From: an uncultured Saprospiraceae bacterium
GTDB lineage: Bacteria; Bacteroidota; Bacteroidia; Chitinophagales; Saprospiraceae
Assembly (NCBI GenBank): GCA_937921825.1
Contig: CAKZVK010000002.1
Span: 19,828-83,827, forward strand
Length of the DNA: 64,000 nucleotides
Direction of reading: 5' to 3'
A model generated the notes under the pieces. It was not told the DNA's origin. It worked only from the letters and a program-made list of their open reading frames with translations, and did no database searches. Position 1 is the first letter of the stretch. Each line of letters starts with the position of its first letter. Shown here piece by piece: positions 53,598 to 62,697 of this stretch. Position numbers and translations under genes: made by a program.

Positions 53598-55205
53598 ATG
53601 GATATACTAAAAAAGAAGTTCCACGCAAAAGCCTCTAAGCTAAAACCCGAAGTAAGAAACCTAAGAAAAAACCACGGTGCCAAAGTAGTAGACAAAGTGA
53701 ATATTGCCCAGATCATCGGTGGGATGAGAGGCATCAAAAGTATGCTCTGGGAAACTTCAGAGCTGGACGCCAACAAAGGAATAACCTTTCGTGGAAAATC
53801 TATTCCAGACATAAAAAAAGTCCTTCCTAAGACGAGCGGTTGTAAAGAACCTCTTCCAGAAGGTCTCTTTTGGTTAATGTTAGTGGATGAAGTACCAACT
53901 GCCAAAGAAACAAAGTGGCTCAGTAAGGAATGGGCTAAAAGATCTAGTCTACCACAGATTACTTTAGATGCCATTACTGCCCTGCCAGTATCTACCCATC
54001 CTATGACACAATTCATCATAGGGATCAATTCTATGCAAACCAGTAGCGTCTTTGCTAAGCGTTATGCTGAGGGTATGAATAAGAATGACTACTGGGAGGC
54101 AACCTATGAGGATGCAATGAATCTTATCGCTAGATTACCACGTCTCGCAGCATTTATATACAGAAGAGTCTATCATAAAGGCATACACATAGCACCAGAT
54201 CCAAAGCTAGATTGGGCAGGTAACTTTGCACATATGCTGGGTATAAACGAGCATGAAGATTTCAAATCTCTTATGAGATTATATCTTACGATACATGCAG
54301 ACCATGAAGGTGGTAATGCCTCAGCGCATACGGCACACCTTGTAAACTCTACTCTTGCAGACGTCTATCTATCTTATGGTGGAGCCATGGCTTCTCTAGC
54401 AGGTCCTCTACATGGTCTTGCTAATCAGGAAGTTATCAAGTGGATTTTTGAGATGACTAAAAAACTCAAAACGACCACACCTACTGATACACAGGTCAAA
54501 GCATATATAAATAGCACCCTCAAGGCTGGAAAAGTAATACCCGGCTACGGTCATGCAGTACTTAGAGAACCAGATCCAAGATTTACAGCACAAAGAATAT
54601 TTGCAGAAGATTACATCAAGGATGATGACTATGTGAAGATCGTATGGCAACTATTCAGAGTAGTACCTCCTATCTTAGGTGCTCTAGGAAAAGTAAAGAA
54701 TCCTTGGCCAAATGTAGATGCGCATTCAGGGGCGATACTTGTCCATTATGGACTGAAGGAATACACTTTCTACACAGTACTATTTGGAGTCTCAAGAGCA
54801 CTCGGAGTACTCGCTAATTCATGCTGGTCTAGAGCTTTAGGCTTACCACTAGAAAGACCTAAATCAGTTAATTCTGATTGGTTGAAGGCGCAGGCTAAAG
54901 GCAAAACTGCTGCAAGTTCTAAAGCAAAACCAAAGGCTAAGGCAAAGAAAGCAACTAAAACTGCTGCCAAAGCAAAGCCTGCTAAGAAAACCGCAGCCAA
55001 GAAAAAAACCACAGCTAGAAAAGCAACAGCAAAAAAGACGACTACTAAGAAGTCTGCTGCAAAGCCAAAAAAAGCAACCACAAGTAGAAAAAAGACAACA
55101 GCCAAAGCCAAAAGAACTACAAGCACAGCAAAGAAAAAAACTGCTTCAAAGGCTACCAAGGCTGCTACAAAAAAGAAATCAGTATCTCGATCTAAGAAAA
55201 AGTAA
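53598..55205 (+). CDS. Citrate synthase, eukaryote-like type, with C-terminal lysine/alanine-rich tail
   Basis: 535 residues. Residues 1-430 are a complete citrate synthase of the mitochondrial-like kind: LHGLANQEV (His272), GYGHAVLREPDPR (His319) and NVDAHSGAIL (Asp374) provide the catalytic triad, in near-identical positions to the pig enzyme. Residues 431-535 (encoded by 54888-55202) form a low-complexity basic tail such as KAKPKAKAKKATKTAAK and KKKTTARKATAKKTTTKK, with no acidic residue, resembling histone H1 C-terminal tails. The frame is continuous and the stop is 8 bp before gcvH. TCA entry enzyme: oxaloacetate plus acetyl-CoA. The tail suggests DNA, RNA or polyphosphate binding; inference only. 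Confidence 0.9.
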   Translation: MDILKKKFHAKASKLKPEVRNLRKNHGAKVVDKVNIAQIIGGMRGIKSMLWETSELDANKGITFRGKSIPDIKKVLPKTSGCKEPLPEGLFWLMLVDEVPTAKETKWLSKEWAKRSSLPQITLDAITALPVSTHPMTQFIIGINSMQTSSVFAKRYAEGMNKNDYWEATYEDAMNLIARLPRLAAFIYRRVYHKGIHIAPDPKLDWAGNFAHMLGINEHEDFKSLMRLYLTIHADHEGGNASAHTAHLVNSTLADVYLSYGGAMASLAGPLHGLANQEVIKWIFEMTKKLKTTTPTDTQVKAYINSTLKAGKVIPGYGHAVLREPDPRFTAQRIFAEDYIKDDDYVKIVWQLFRVVPPILGALGKVKNPWPNVDAHSGAILVHYGLKEYTFYTVLFGVSRALGVLANSCWSRALGLPLERPKSVNSDWLKAQAKGKTAASSKAKPKAKAKKATKTAAKAKPAKKTAAKKKTTARKATAKKTTTKKSAAKPKKATTSRKKTTAKAKRTTSTAKKKTASKATKAATKKKSVSRSKKK

Positions 55206-55213
55206 GAACCAAA

Positions 55214-55603
55214 ATGAACGTAAAAGAAGGACTCAAGTACTCTAAAGAGCACGAATGGCTGAGAATTGAAGACGGTCATGCCTATATAGGTATCACTGAC
55301 TTTGCCCAATCAGAACTGGGAGAAATAGTCTATGTAGAAGTAGAGACCGTAGATGAGACGATAGAAAAAGACGAAATTTTCGGAACCATAGAAGCCGTCA
55401 AAACAACTTCAGATCTTTTCATGCCTATCACGGGCAAAATCGTCGAATTCAATAGCAAACTTGATGAAAACAATGGGGATCAGCCAGATTTAGTAAACTC
55501 TGACCCTTATGGCGACGGCTGGATTATCAAAATAGAAATATCTGATGAAGGCCAAATCGCTGATCTTATGGATAAAGCAGGATACGAAGCCCTCATTTCG
55601 TAG
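55214..55603 (+). CDS. gcvH: Glycine cleavage system H protein
   Basis: 129 residues. Lipoyl domain with the lipoylated Lys63 in FGTIEAVKTTSDLFMPITG, then VEFNSKLDENNGDQPDLVNSDPYGDGWI, a hallmark of GcvH. It carries the aminomethyl group between P, T and L proteins of glycine cleavage. In many Bacteroidota gcvH, a VanZ-like gene and tonB form a conserved block, exactly the order here. 8 bp after citrate synthase. Confidence 0.95.
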   Translation: MNVKEGLKYSKEHEWLRIEDGHAYIGITDFAQSELGEIVYVEVETVDETIEKDEIFGTIEAVKTTSDLFMPITGKIVEFNSKLDENNGDQPDLVNSDPYGDGWIIKIEISDEGQIADLMDKAGYEALIS

Positions 55604-55657
55604 TCCTTGCACCATTCATTGAAGATTTTGCATCTATCTATATAACTGGATAGATAG

Positions 55658-55996
55658 TTGAAAGCAACGATTCCATTCATCAGCTGGACCTTGTTAGTGA
55701 CATACCTGTCATTAGCACCTGTTTATGAGGCAAGTACATATAAGTATATTCCGCATGAAGACAAGCTCGGACATTTTGTGATGTACTTTATTATGTCTGT
55801 CCTACTGAGTCTGATACTCAAGAGGAATGCTTTAGCCCAGATTTTCTCCATCTCAGCGCTTTATGGATTCTTGATGGAAATTCTGCAATACTGTCTAAAA
55901 ACAGGTAGGACCTTCGATTATTTAGATATTCTTGCTAATATATTTGGCGCTTTTGCAGGGACAATGTTAATTTACGTGCATAATAAGTACAAGTAA
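55658..55996 (+). CDS. VanZ-like family membrane protein
   Basis: 112 residues from TTG 55658 (no earlier in-frame start; a stop codon directly precedes it). Predicted four helices; HEDKLGHFVMYFIMSVLLSLI and MEILQYCLKTGRTFDYLDILANIFGAFAG are the VanZ-like core motifs (LGHF and the conserved D-x-L-N/ANxxG). Function in the envelope is unknown. Conserved neighbour of gcvH and tonB in Bacteroidota. Confidence 0.8.
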   Translation: MKATIPFISWTLLVTYLSLAPVYEASTYKYIPHEDKLGHFVMYFIMSVLLSLILKRNALAQIFSISALYGFLMEILQYCLKTGRTFDYLDILANIFGAFAGTMLIYVHNKYK

Positions 55997-56038
55997 TATT
56001 CTTCTGCTTTTTAAAAAACATAAGAAAACTTTTAACCT

Positions 56039-56959
56039 ATGGGTGATATAGCCTTTACCGGTACTACTTCGATGTTACTAATCTTGCTGTTAGCAGTAGT
56101 GACAATAGGGATTATCTTTGTCATGAGGAATTTGTTTAAGTCTAGAGCTAACTCAAATCTTACTGAAAAGTATCAAGACCACCAATGGTCTTCTCCATTG
56201 GATGCTAGAAATAAGTACCCGGATGTCAATGCCTTCAAATATGGAAAACCTGTTTTCCTATTTGGACTAGCTTCAGCACTTGCAGCGACTTTATTCGCTT
56301 TTAGCTGGACTAATTATGATGCGGAAGTCTTCATTCCAGACGGCGCTCTGGACATAGAAGAAGAAATAGAAATAGAGCCGCCTCGTACCGCAGAGCCACC
56401 TCCGCCGCCACCTCCACCACCACCTCCGATCATCGAAGAGGTGCCAGAAGAAGAAATAGAAGAGGAAGATGAGCCTGTATTCGAAGATATGGATGTAGAA
56501 GAAGAAGATGTCGTAGAAGCAGAGCCAATCGTAGAAGAGGAAGCACCGCCACCGCCACCACCGCCACCGCCGCCACCACCAGAAGAGCCAGAAATCTTCA
56601 AAGTAGTGGAGCAAATGCCGAGATTCCCAGGTTGTGAAGACATGGGAGGTAACGATAAGGAAAAAGAAAAATGTGCTAAGGAAAAGATGCTTCAGTACAT
56701 CTACAAGAATTTGAAATACCCTGCCATAGCAAGAGAAAATGGAGTAGAAGGAATGGCAGTATTACAATTCGTAGTCCAGGAAGATGGGCGAGTAGGAGAA
56801 GTAAAAGTAGTAAGAGATCCAGGAGCAGGAACAGGAGATGCAGCACTTAAAGTTGTAAATGGTATGAATAGCCTACCACAGAGATGGACGCCAGGAAAGC
56901 AGAGAGGTAGAGCAGTGAAAGTACTATATACACTTCCTGTTAAGTTCAAACTACAATAA
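56039..56959 (+). CDS. tonB: Energy transducer TonB
   Basis: 306 residues. Two membrane helices (about 11-30 and 72-90), the second preceding a periplasmic linker. It contains two poly-proline tracts (about 120-130 and 170-181) separated by a Glu/Asp-rich spacer, and a C-terminal TonB domain (about 215-306: YIYKNLKYPAIARENGVEGMAVLQFVVQEDGRVGEVKVVRDPG). Transfers proton-motive energy from ExbBD to TonB-dependent receptors; two receptors are encoded in this window (21194, 40565). The extra N-terminal helix and the double proline tract are Bacteroidota traits. An intrinsic terminator follows. Confidence 0.92.
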   Translation: MGDIAFTGTTSMLLILLLAVVTIGIIFVMRNLFKSRANSNLTEKYQDHQWSSPLDARNKYPDVNAFKYGKPVFLFGLASALAATLFAFSWTNYDAEVFIPDGALDIEEEIEIEPPRTAEPPPPPPPPPPPIIEEVPEEEIEEEDEPVFEDMDVEEEDVVEAEPIVEEEAPPPPPPPPPPPPEEPEIFKVVEQMPRFPGCEDMGGNDKEKEKCAKEKMLQYIYKNLKYPAIARENGVEGMAVLQFVVQEDGRVGEVKVVRDPGAGTGDAALKVVNGMNSLPQRWTPGKQRGRAVKVLYTLPVKFKLQ

Positions 56960-56986
56960 TCTTCTGATTATCAAGAAACAATAACG

Positions 56987-57016
56987 AAGGCTCGCTGAAA
57001 AGTGAGCCTTTTTTAT
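56987..57016 (+). terminator. Intrinsic terminator of the tonB gene
   Basis: 10-bp stem AAGGCTCGCT (56987-56996) / AGTGAGCCTT (57001-57010) with a GAAA tetraloop and one G-U pair, followed by TTTT. Confidence 0.85.
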
Positions 57017-57182
57017 GGGCACTCCTAAAGGCAACAAGTAAGTATAGCTAGCTATTTAGTCACTAAATACCGCTTATAGACCTATTCCACCCTGTTACTT
57101 TAGACCGACTTGAAGTCTAATACTACGTAAGCTATCTTTGTGCACCTATTGATTAGACTATTTATAAAATCCTAGCTTTAAT

Positions 57183-58013
57183 ATGTTCAGTATATCATAC
57201 CTCTTTGCGATTCTCTCTGGATTGGCACTCTTTGTTTTCGGTTATCTCTTAAGTAATTTCCTAAAAGGAAAATCAAAAGACTGGAAAGTCCAGTTTGATG
57301 AACTCAATAAGGAAAACCAAGCCCTCAATAAAAAGCTGAATAAAGAACATAAATCAGCTGAGCAGTTCCGCCATAAATCAGAATCCTGGAAACAAGAATA
57401 TCAAGGATCCATTAAGGAACTACAGGACCTGAAAAAAGAAATGACAACCGCTACTCAAGCTCATGAAGAGCAACTCAGTGCTGCCACTCAAAACTATAAT
57501 GCCCTGAAAACTGAAAAAGAAAGAGCAGTAACCACCGCAGAAAGACTACAAAGAGAAGTAGATAAATTAAAAGAAAAATACAAAAGAGACGTCGCAGATG
57601 GTAAAGAATGGAGATCAGAACGCCAATCCCTAGAGAGAACACTGAAGTCCACGACTGATAAACTAGAAAAAACAACTACCATAGCAGAGGATTATAAAGG
57701 CAAATACGCGGAGCAAGCTGCCAAAATCAATAAAATCCGTGTCATGGAAAGAGAACTAAGGGTACTAAACACTAAGACTAAGAAATTAGAAGAGGATGTA
57801 GCCTATTGGGAAAAGAAACATTACGATACACATCATGAGCTAGCAGACCTGAAGAAAAGAGAAGCTTCCCTTGTATCAGAATATAATGAACTAGAAAGCC
57901 TAAGAAAAGGGGATGAAATACTCAAAGGCAACCTCATGAGTCAAATTCAGGAGTTCAAGACCAAATTCGTTGATATCAACAACAAATACAGGTCTATGGT
58001 AGAGAATAACTAA
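57183..58013 (+). CDS. Membrane-anchored long coiled-coil protein
   Basis: 276 residues. One N-terminal membrane helix (about 5-24: LFAILSGLALFVFGYLLSNFL) followed by a nearly continuous coiled coil from about 30 to 250, rich in Lys, Glu and Gln. No enzyme motif. Such proteins often act in envelope organisation or cell division. Stands alone between tonB and the orphan promoter/terminator near 58100. Confidence 0.6.
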   Translation: MFSISYLFAILSGLALFVFGYLLSNFLKGKSKDWKVQFDELNKENQALNKKLNKEHKSAEQFRHKSESWKQEYQGSIKELQDLKKEMTTATQAHEEQLSAATQNYNALKTEKERAVTTAERLQREVDKLKEKYKRDVADGKEWRSERQSLERTLKSTTDKLEKTTTIAEDYKGKYAEQAAKINKIRVMERELRVLNTKTKKLEEDVAYWEKKHYDTHHELADLKKREASLVSEYNELESLRKGDEILKGNLMSQIQEFKTKFVDINNKYRSMVENN

Positions 58014-58077
58014 TTTCAATATCCTTGACTTACTTATTCGATAAAGCCATATGTATTAATTAACCCATTATAATATA

Positions 58078-58105
58078 TTGATTTAAGCATCCCTGCTTAT
58101 ATTTG
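58078..58105 (+). promoter_or_regulatory. Orphan promoter, TTG-N17-TATATTTG
   Basis: TATATTTG (58098-58105) matches TAnnTTTG; TTG 58078-58080 lies 17 bases upstream. It stands ahead of a terminator at 58146 with no coding gene in between. Confidence 0.5.
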
Positions 58106-58110
58106 TAATG

Positions 58111-58172
58111 CCGAAAAGAATACTAGCTTTTAAAATAATCTGAACGGCCATGGTTTATGACTGTGGCCTTTT
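58111..58172 (+). ncRNA. Candidate short RNA of about 60 bases
   Basis: Sequence between the orphan promoter (58078-58105) and the terminator at 58146. It contains a small AAAAG/CTTTT hairpin (about 58114-58131) and the terminator hairpin. No open frame. Alternatively it is part of the untranslated 3' end of the preceding gene. Confidence 0.35.
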
Positions 58173-58180
58173 CCTTTTTT
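58146..58180 (+). terminator. Rho-independent terminator-like hairpin before the TPR gene
   Basis: GGCCA (58146-58150) and TGGCC (58164-58168) form a stem with inner pairs, followed by TTTTCCTTTTTTT. It may end the coiled-coil gene's transcript or the small RNA candidate. Confidence 0.65.
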
Positions 58181-58294
58181 TAAGACTATCTTTACACTTC
58201 TCACCGCCTGTATTGCGACCTATTTGAAATCAATTTGTCATTTTAGACGTTCTACATCTGGATAATGTGAATTTTTCTTGAAACTGGATTATAT

Positions 58295-60097
58295 ATGAGG
58301 ACTTTCTTACTCTCTTTCCTACTATTCGGCCTTAGTATCTCTCTATCAGCACAGGACACAAAGCTTGCTGCACAATATTACAGCTCTGGAGAATATGAAA
58401 AAGCAGCAGCCGTATACAAAAAGCTTTTTGATAAGCAACCAAATAGCCACTACTACTTCGAGCAATACATACAATCAATGCTTGCTATGGAAGACTATAG
58501 CGGAGCAGAAGCTATCATAAAGAAAGAATTAAAAAAGAGACCTAACCACATGCAATTGTATGTGACCTATGGAAATCTAATGGAGAGACAATATCTCCCA
58601 GAAGAAGCTGACGAAAAATACAGGAAAGCGATAGAAGAAATGCCTAATGATATTTCTGTCATTAATAACCTTGGGAATTCATTTACGCGACTGACTAAGT
58701 ATGATCTCGCCATAGAAACTTACGAGAAAGCAGAAAAAGTAACAGGCAACAGCAAAATCTTTATCAATAACCTCGCAGACCTCTACAAAAGAAAAGGCAA
58801 TGCCCCAAAGATGATAGAGTACTATATCAAAGCAGCTGCTCTATATCCTAACCAATTAGCGAGGTACAAAACTATCTTCCAGAGATACCTCAATGCTGAT
58901 GAAGATCTAGACGAACTCAAGGAACAACTCTACGCCAACATACAGAACGATAATGAGAATGCGACCTACCCAGAATTACTAGAGTGGGTTTTTATAGAGC
59001 AGGAAGATTATGCAGGAGCCCTGAGACAGGCTAGGGCTCTCGACAGAAGAAATGAAGAAGATGGTACTAGAGTAATTAACCTCGGAAATATTGCCAGAGG
59101 TGCCAATGACTACGATACAGCTATAAAGGCCTTTGAATATATCATAGACAAGAAAGGATCAACAAGTCCCCACTACATCACTGCTAAATCCAACTTACTA
59201 AAAACCAAAAGAAAAAAGATTACAAGAAACTATGATTATCAGCCTGCAGATCTAGACACTTTGGAATTAGCCTACGAAGCTTTTATAGCTGAGATGGGTA
59301 TAAACTCTAGAACAGAATCTATGATCAAAGAGTACGCAGATTTTCTAGCTGTATACAAGAACGACCTACCCAAAGCCATAAGTGTCCTAGATGAACTAGT
59401 CGCTCTTTCCAGCATCAATAAATATGTAAAAGCCAACAGTAAGATTTCACTTGCAGACTACTACCTTATGCAAGGAGATATCTGGGAGTCTACCCTACTT
59501 TACTCTCAGGTGGAGAAAGATTTCAAAGAAGAACACCTTGGAGAAATTTCTAGATTCAAAAATGCCATGCTCGCGTACTATGCTGGAGAATTCGCTTGGG
59601 CACAAGAGCAATTTGATATTCTTGAATCTGCTACATCCAGATTGATCTCTAATGATGCCATCGATATGTCGGTATTCATCATGGACAATATGGGTCTGGA
59701 TACTACTGATGTGCCCTTAAAAATGTTTGCAGAGTCACAATTGCTGACAGTACAGAATAGATTTGACGAGGCCTTTAGTAAGCTAGATTCTATCACGACG
59801 ATTTTTCCTAAGCATTCTCTAGAGGATGACATCCTCTACCAAAAAGCAGACCTCCATACTAAGATCAGAAATTATGACAAGGCGAAAGAATTATACACAA
59901 CCGTATACACAGACTTTGCCGAAGAGATTAGAGCAGACAATGCTCTTTTCAAGCTAGCAGAACTATACGAAAACCAGTTAGGAGATTTAGATCAAGCCAA
60001 AGAACTATACGAAAAGTTATTTGTTGATTTTTCTAATTCCACCTTCGCCATTGAAGCCAGAAAGAGATTCAGAATACTAAGAGGAGATGACATCTAA
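58295..60097 (+). CDS. Periplasmic TPR-repeat protein
   Basis: 600 residues. Signal peptide MRTFLLSFLLFGLSISLSAQ. TPR-like helical repeats throughout: QYYSSGEYEKAAAVYKKLFDKQPN at the start and YDKAKELYTTVYTDFAEEIRADNALFKLAELYENQLGDLDQAKELY near the end. Likely a periplasmic or outer-membrane scaffold. The last 11 bases overlap the DUF4286 gene, so the four genes up to the site-2 protease form a tightly coupled unit. Confidence 0.8.
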   Translation: MRTFLLSFLLFGLSISLSAQDTKLAAQYYSSGEYEKAAAVYKKLFDKQPNSHYYFEQYIQSMLAMEDYSGAEAIIKKELKKRPNHMQLYVTYGNLMERQYLPEEADEKYRKAIEEMPNDISVINNLGNSFTRLTKYDLAIETYEKAEKVTGNSKIFINNLADLYKRKGNAPKMIEYYIKAAALYPNQLARYKTIFQRYLNADEDLDELKEQLYANIQNDNENATYPELLEWVFIEQEDYAGALRQARALDRRNEEDGTRVINLGNIARGANDYDTAIKAFEYIIDKKGSTSPHYITAKSNLLKTKRKKITRNYDYQPADLDTLELAYEAFIAEMGINSRTESMIKEYADFLAVYKNDLPKAISVLDELVALSSINKYVKANSKISLADYYLMQGDIWESTLLYSQVEKDFKEEHLGEISRFKNAMLAYYAGEFAWAQEQFDILESATSRLISNDAIDMSVFIMDNMGLDTTDVPLKMFAESQLLTVQNRFDEAFSKLDSITTIFPKHSLEDDILYQKADLHTKIRNYDKAKELYTTVYTDFAEEIRADNALFKLAELYENQLGDLDQAKELYEKLFVDFSNSTFAIEARKRFRILRGDDI

Positions 60098-60446
60098 TAA
60101 AATAATCGCTAATAATCCTTTACTCTATAATATCACTCTCAAGATTCATCAAGACCTAGAATCAGAATGGTTATCAGCAATGAAGAACACATTCTTGCCT
60201 GAGTGCACGGATGGAAAAGTAATCGTCTCATCTCAGATTAACCAACTCCTTATAGAAAGTGAAGACGATGACCTGACCTTTGCAATTCAGTTCATCTTTG
60301 CATCCAAGAGCATCTTTGATGAAGAAGGATTGCCAGCTCTCGGCAAATTTCTAAAACTACTAGACAGTCAGTTTCTTCGAAAGTATGTGTACTTCACTAC
60401 AAAGATGGAAGTCTTACACTACTGCACTACACCATCAGATAATTGA
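60087..60446 (+). CDS. DUF4286 family protein
   Basis: 119 residues. LLYNITLKIHQDLESEWLSAMKNTFLPEC opens the family's ferredoxin-like fold and DSQFLRKYVYFTTKMEVLHYC closes it. Known only as a short Bacteroidota protein of unknown function. Starts inside the TPR gene (11-bp overlap) and its TGA overlaps the TTG start of the next gene by four bases, indicating translational coupling. Confidence 0.75.
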   Translation: MTSNKIIANNPLLYNITLKIHQDLESEWLSAMKNTFLPECTDGKVIVSSQINQLLIESEDDDLTFAIQFIFASKSIFDEEGLPALGKFLKLLDSQFLRKYVYFTTKMEVLHYCTTPSDN

Positions 60447-61711
60447 ATAAAAAAGCCATTGTACTCATCTTCATAGCTAATGCCATTTCTGGTATGGCTC
60501 AGGGAATTAGTATGATAGCTATACCTTGGTACTTCGCCCAAAAAGACCAACTGGCTTATTTCGGTGTCGCCTATTTGATTACGAATATTGTATCTCTTTT
60601 TTGGGTGCCTTACAGTGGAATACTTATAGATAAGTATGATCGAAAGCATGTCTTTATGGGAGCTACCCTTATTGGAGGTTCCATACTAGCCTGCATCACA
60701 GCATATGGTTTTTACCTAGGAGAGCTGCCTCAATTTATGATTGCAGCTGTCTTTCTATTTACTTTTTTAAATTACAATATTCACTACCCTACTCTGTATT
60801 CGTTCATACAAGAAATCACAGAACGTGAAAACTATTCTAAGATGACCTCCTTGATGGAAATCATAGGGCAGATGACTACTGTAACTGCAGGTGCTATCGC
60901 GACTATACTTTTGGAGGGTACAGAAGGAGGCATATTCAGAATTTTTGGTTTTTCTTTTGATATTGGTTTCAATATTTCTGCCTGGAAAATTCATGAAATA
61001 TTTCTTGCAGATAGCATCACCTACTTTGTAGCACTGCTGATCATATCACTCATTGTATATAAGCCACTAGCTGTAAGAAAAAAAGAACTAGGTTCTCTGT
61101 CAGTAAGACTAAAGACCGGATGGAATTATCTCATGAGTCATAAGCCTGTACTATGGTATGGGGTACTCAGTTATATTGTATTCTTAGCGATGCTTATGGA
61201 AGCATTTTATTTAGGCGTCTCTTATGTAAATAATCACTTGCATGAATCAGGCGACGTCTATGCTAATTCCAAAATGACCTATGCACTAGGTGCTATTTTC
61301 ACAGGATTTACTCTTAAGCACTTATTTACGAAGTACTCGATTCCGCTCATTACCATTATCTTTACTATGGGCACTGCAGGTATTTTCTTTGTCCAATTTG
61401 CCTCTCATTCAATCTACATTTTCTTCTTGATGCTTTTCTTCCTTGGCATTACCAATGCGGGTACTCGTATAGCTAGAGTGACTTATTTATTTAGAAATGT
61501 CCCTAATCAGTTTTTTGGTCGAGCAGGAAGTATCTTTTTTCTCAGCAATATTATATTTAGAATAGTACTCCTTGCTATTTTTTCCCTAGCCTTCTTCCAA
61601 CTTGAAGACAATATTATTTATGCTTACCTCTTTACTTCCGTAATACTATTTTTGGCAGGTTTACTTTTGATCTTCCATTACAAAAAGTTTGATCTAAGCC
61701 ACACTGCATGA
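60443..61711 (+). CDS. MFS transporter
   Basis: 422 residues from TTG 60443. About 12 helices; motif A-like VPYSGILIDKYDRKHVFMGATLIGG (near residue 52-76) and TNAGTRIARVTYLFRNVPNQFFGRAGSIFF in the second half. An export-type carrier of the MFS_1 group, substrate unknown. Overlaps the genes on both sides by four bases, so expression is coupled. Confidence 0.82.
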   Translation: MNKKAIVLIFIANAISGMAQGISMIAIPWYFAQKDQLAYFGVAYLITNIVSLFWVPYSGILIDKYDRKHVFMGATLIGGSILACITAYGFYLGELPQFMIAAVFLFTFLNYNIHYPTLYSFIQEITERENYSKMTSLMEIIGQMTTVTAGAIATILLEGTEGGIFRIFGFSFDIGFNISAWKIHEIFLADSITYFVALLIISLIVYKPLAVRKKELGSLSVRLKTGWNYLMSHKPVLWYGVLSYIVFLAMLMEAFYLGVSYVNNHLHESGDVYANSKMTYALGAIFTGFTLKHLFTKYSIPLITIIFTMGTAGIFFVQFASHSIYIFFLMLFFLGITNAGTRIARVTYLFRNVPNQFFGRAGSIFFLSNIIFRIVLLAIFSLAFFQLEDNIIYAYLFTSVILFLAGLLLIFHYKKFDLSHTA

Positions 61712-62412
61712 AAGCATACAAGCTAGGAGAATTTCTCAAGATCCCAATCTACATTCATTGGAGCTTCTTGTTCATTTTGCTCTTCATAGGATATTATGCC
61801 TTTGCACATAACATGTCGGTGATAGAGATTGCGGCTTTCAGCTTATACATTCTCACTTTATTCTTTTGTGTGACCCTTCATGAATATGGACATGCCTTGA
61901 TGGCTAGAAGATATAATATTCATACTCAGGATATAATCATATCTCCTATCGGTGGTATTGCCCGCTTATTAGGAATGCCGAGTAATCCCACTGGTGAGTT
62001 GCTGATAGCCATAGCTGGCCCTTTAGTCAACCTAGCTATCTCATTCCTCATCATAATTTTCCTTTATGTCTTAGGAATAGGAATCGTACTCCCTGATACA
62101 GACAGCCTCACTATTCTCACTAATCCTATTGGTTTCATTCATCTTATCTTGGTGATGAACCTTGTTCTCTTTGTATTCAATCTTATTCCAGCATATCCCA
62201 TGGATGGAGGAAGAATTTTCAGAGCCCTATTAAGCTATAAGCTGACTAAACTAAAGGCAACTTTTATAGCCTATCTAGTAGGTAGAGCTATTGCAATTGG
62301 CTTCATCATTTTTGCCTTTATCAATAAAATACCAAGCTTATTTTTTATTGGAATCTTCATTTTCCTAGTTTCTGCAAAAGAATATAAACAGTTGAAAATG
62401 AGAGATTTATAA
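61708..62412 (+). CDS. Site-2 protease family membrane metalloprotease
   Basis: 234 residues with about six helices. Zinc motif HEYGH (58-62) in the third helix and the second motif NLIPAYPMDGGRIF (about 152-165) with the metal-ligand Asp. The compact form without PDZ domain resembles stand-alone S2P proteases such as SpoIVFB-type. It cleaves membrane-spanning segments. The ATGA overlap with the preceding MFS gene couples translation. Last gene before the tRNA-Leu. Confidence 0.88.
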   Translation: MKAYKLGEFLKIPIYIHWSFLFILLFIGYYAFAHNMSVIEIAAFSLYILTLFFCVTLHEYGHALMARRYNIHTQDIIISPIGGIARLLGMPSNPTGELLIAIAGPLVNLAISFLIIIFLYVLGIGIVLPDTDSLTILTNPIGFIHLILVMNLVLFVFNLIPAYPMDGGRIFRALLSYKLTKLKATFIAYLVGRAIAIGFIIFAFINKIPSLFFIGIFIFLVSAKEYKQLKMRDL

Positions 62413-62613
62413 GACAAAAGGAAACTGGAACACAGTAATTAGCCATGCCCCAGCTCCCTTTCAAGGGTGTTAAAGTCATATTTAAGACCTCATTTCAAAG
62501 CTTTAGTCACCTAATTCTGTTAAAAATATCATCAACGGAACTTTTTTCTCAAAAATCATTTCTCTATCATATTTGCTAATGAAACATTATTTACGACCTT
62601 TAGCGTCTGTTTA

Positions 62614-62697
62614 GCCCCAGTGCTGGAATTGGTAGACAGGCATGGTTGAGGGCCATGTGTCCGTATGGGCGTGAAGGTTCGACTCCTTTCTGGGGCA
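62614..62697 (+). tRNA. tRNA-Leu (anticodon GAG)
   Basis: 84 bases with acceptor arms GCCCCAG (62614-62620) and CTGGGGC (62690-62696). The anticodon stem-loop is CATGG-TTGAGGG-CCATG with anticodon GAG, reading CUC/CUU. A long variable arm (TGTCCGTATGGGCGT-like) and the T loop GGTTCGACTCC mark a class II tRNA-Leu. The 3' CCA is not encoded. Its 3' end is a candidate integration site for the downstream element. Confidence 0.92.

Noticed and set aside
54888..55202. Possibility that the basic tail is a frameshift artefact or a separate histone-like gene fused by error.
   Set aside because: The frame is continuous through the junction, codon use stays the same, no internal start with a histone-like N-terminus exists, and the stop fits tightly before gcvH. 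Still worth checking in raw data.
54770..55309. Minus-strand frame of 179 codons rich in Phe, Ala and Val opposite the citrate synthase tail.
   Set aside because: It is an artefact of the lysine/alanine repeat read backwards; it lacks any recognisable domain.
56291..56643. Minus-strand frames of about 100 codons opposite tonB, rich in Trp/Arg or Gly/Ser.
   Set aside because: They are the complement of the poly-proline and Glu/Asp tracts of TonB; low-complexity shadows with no start context.
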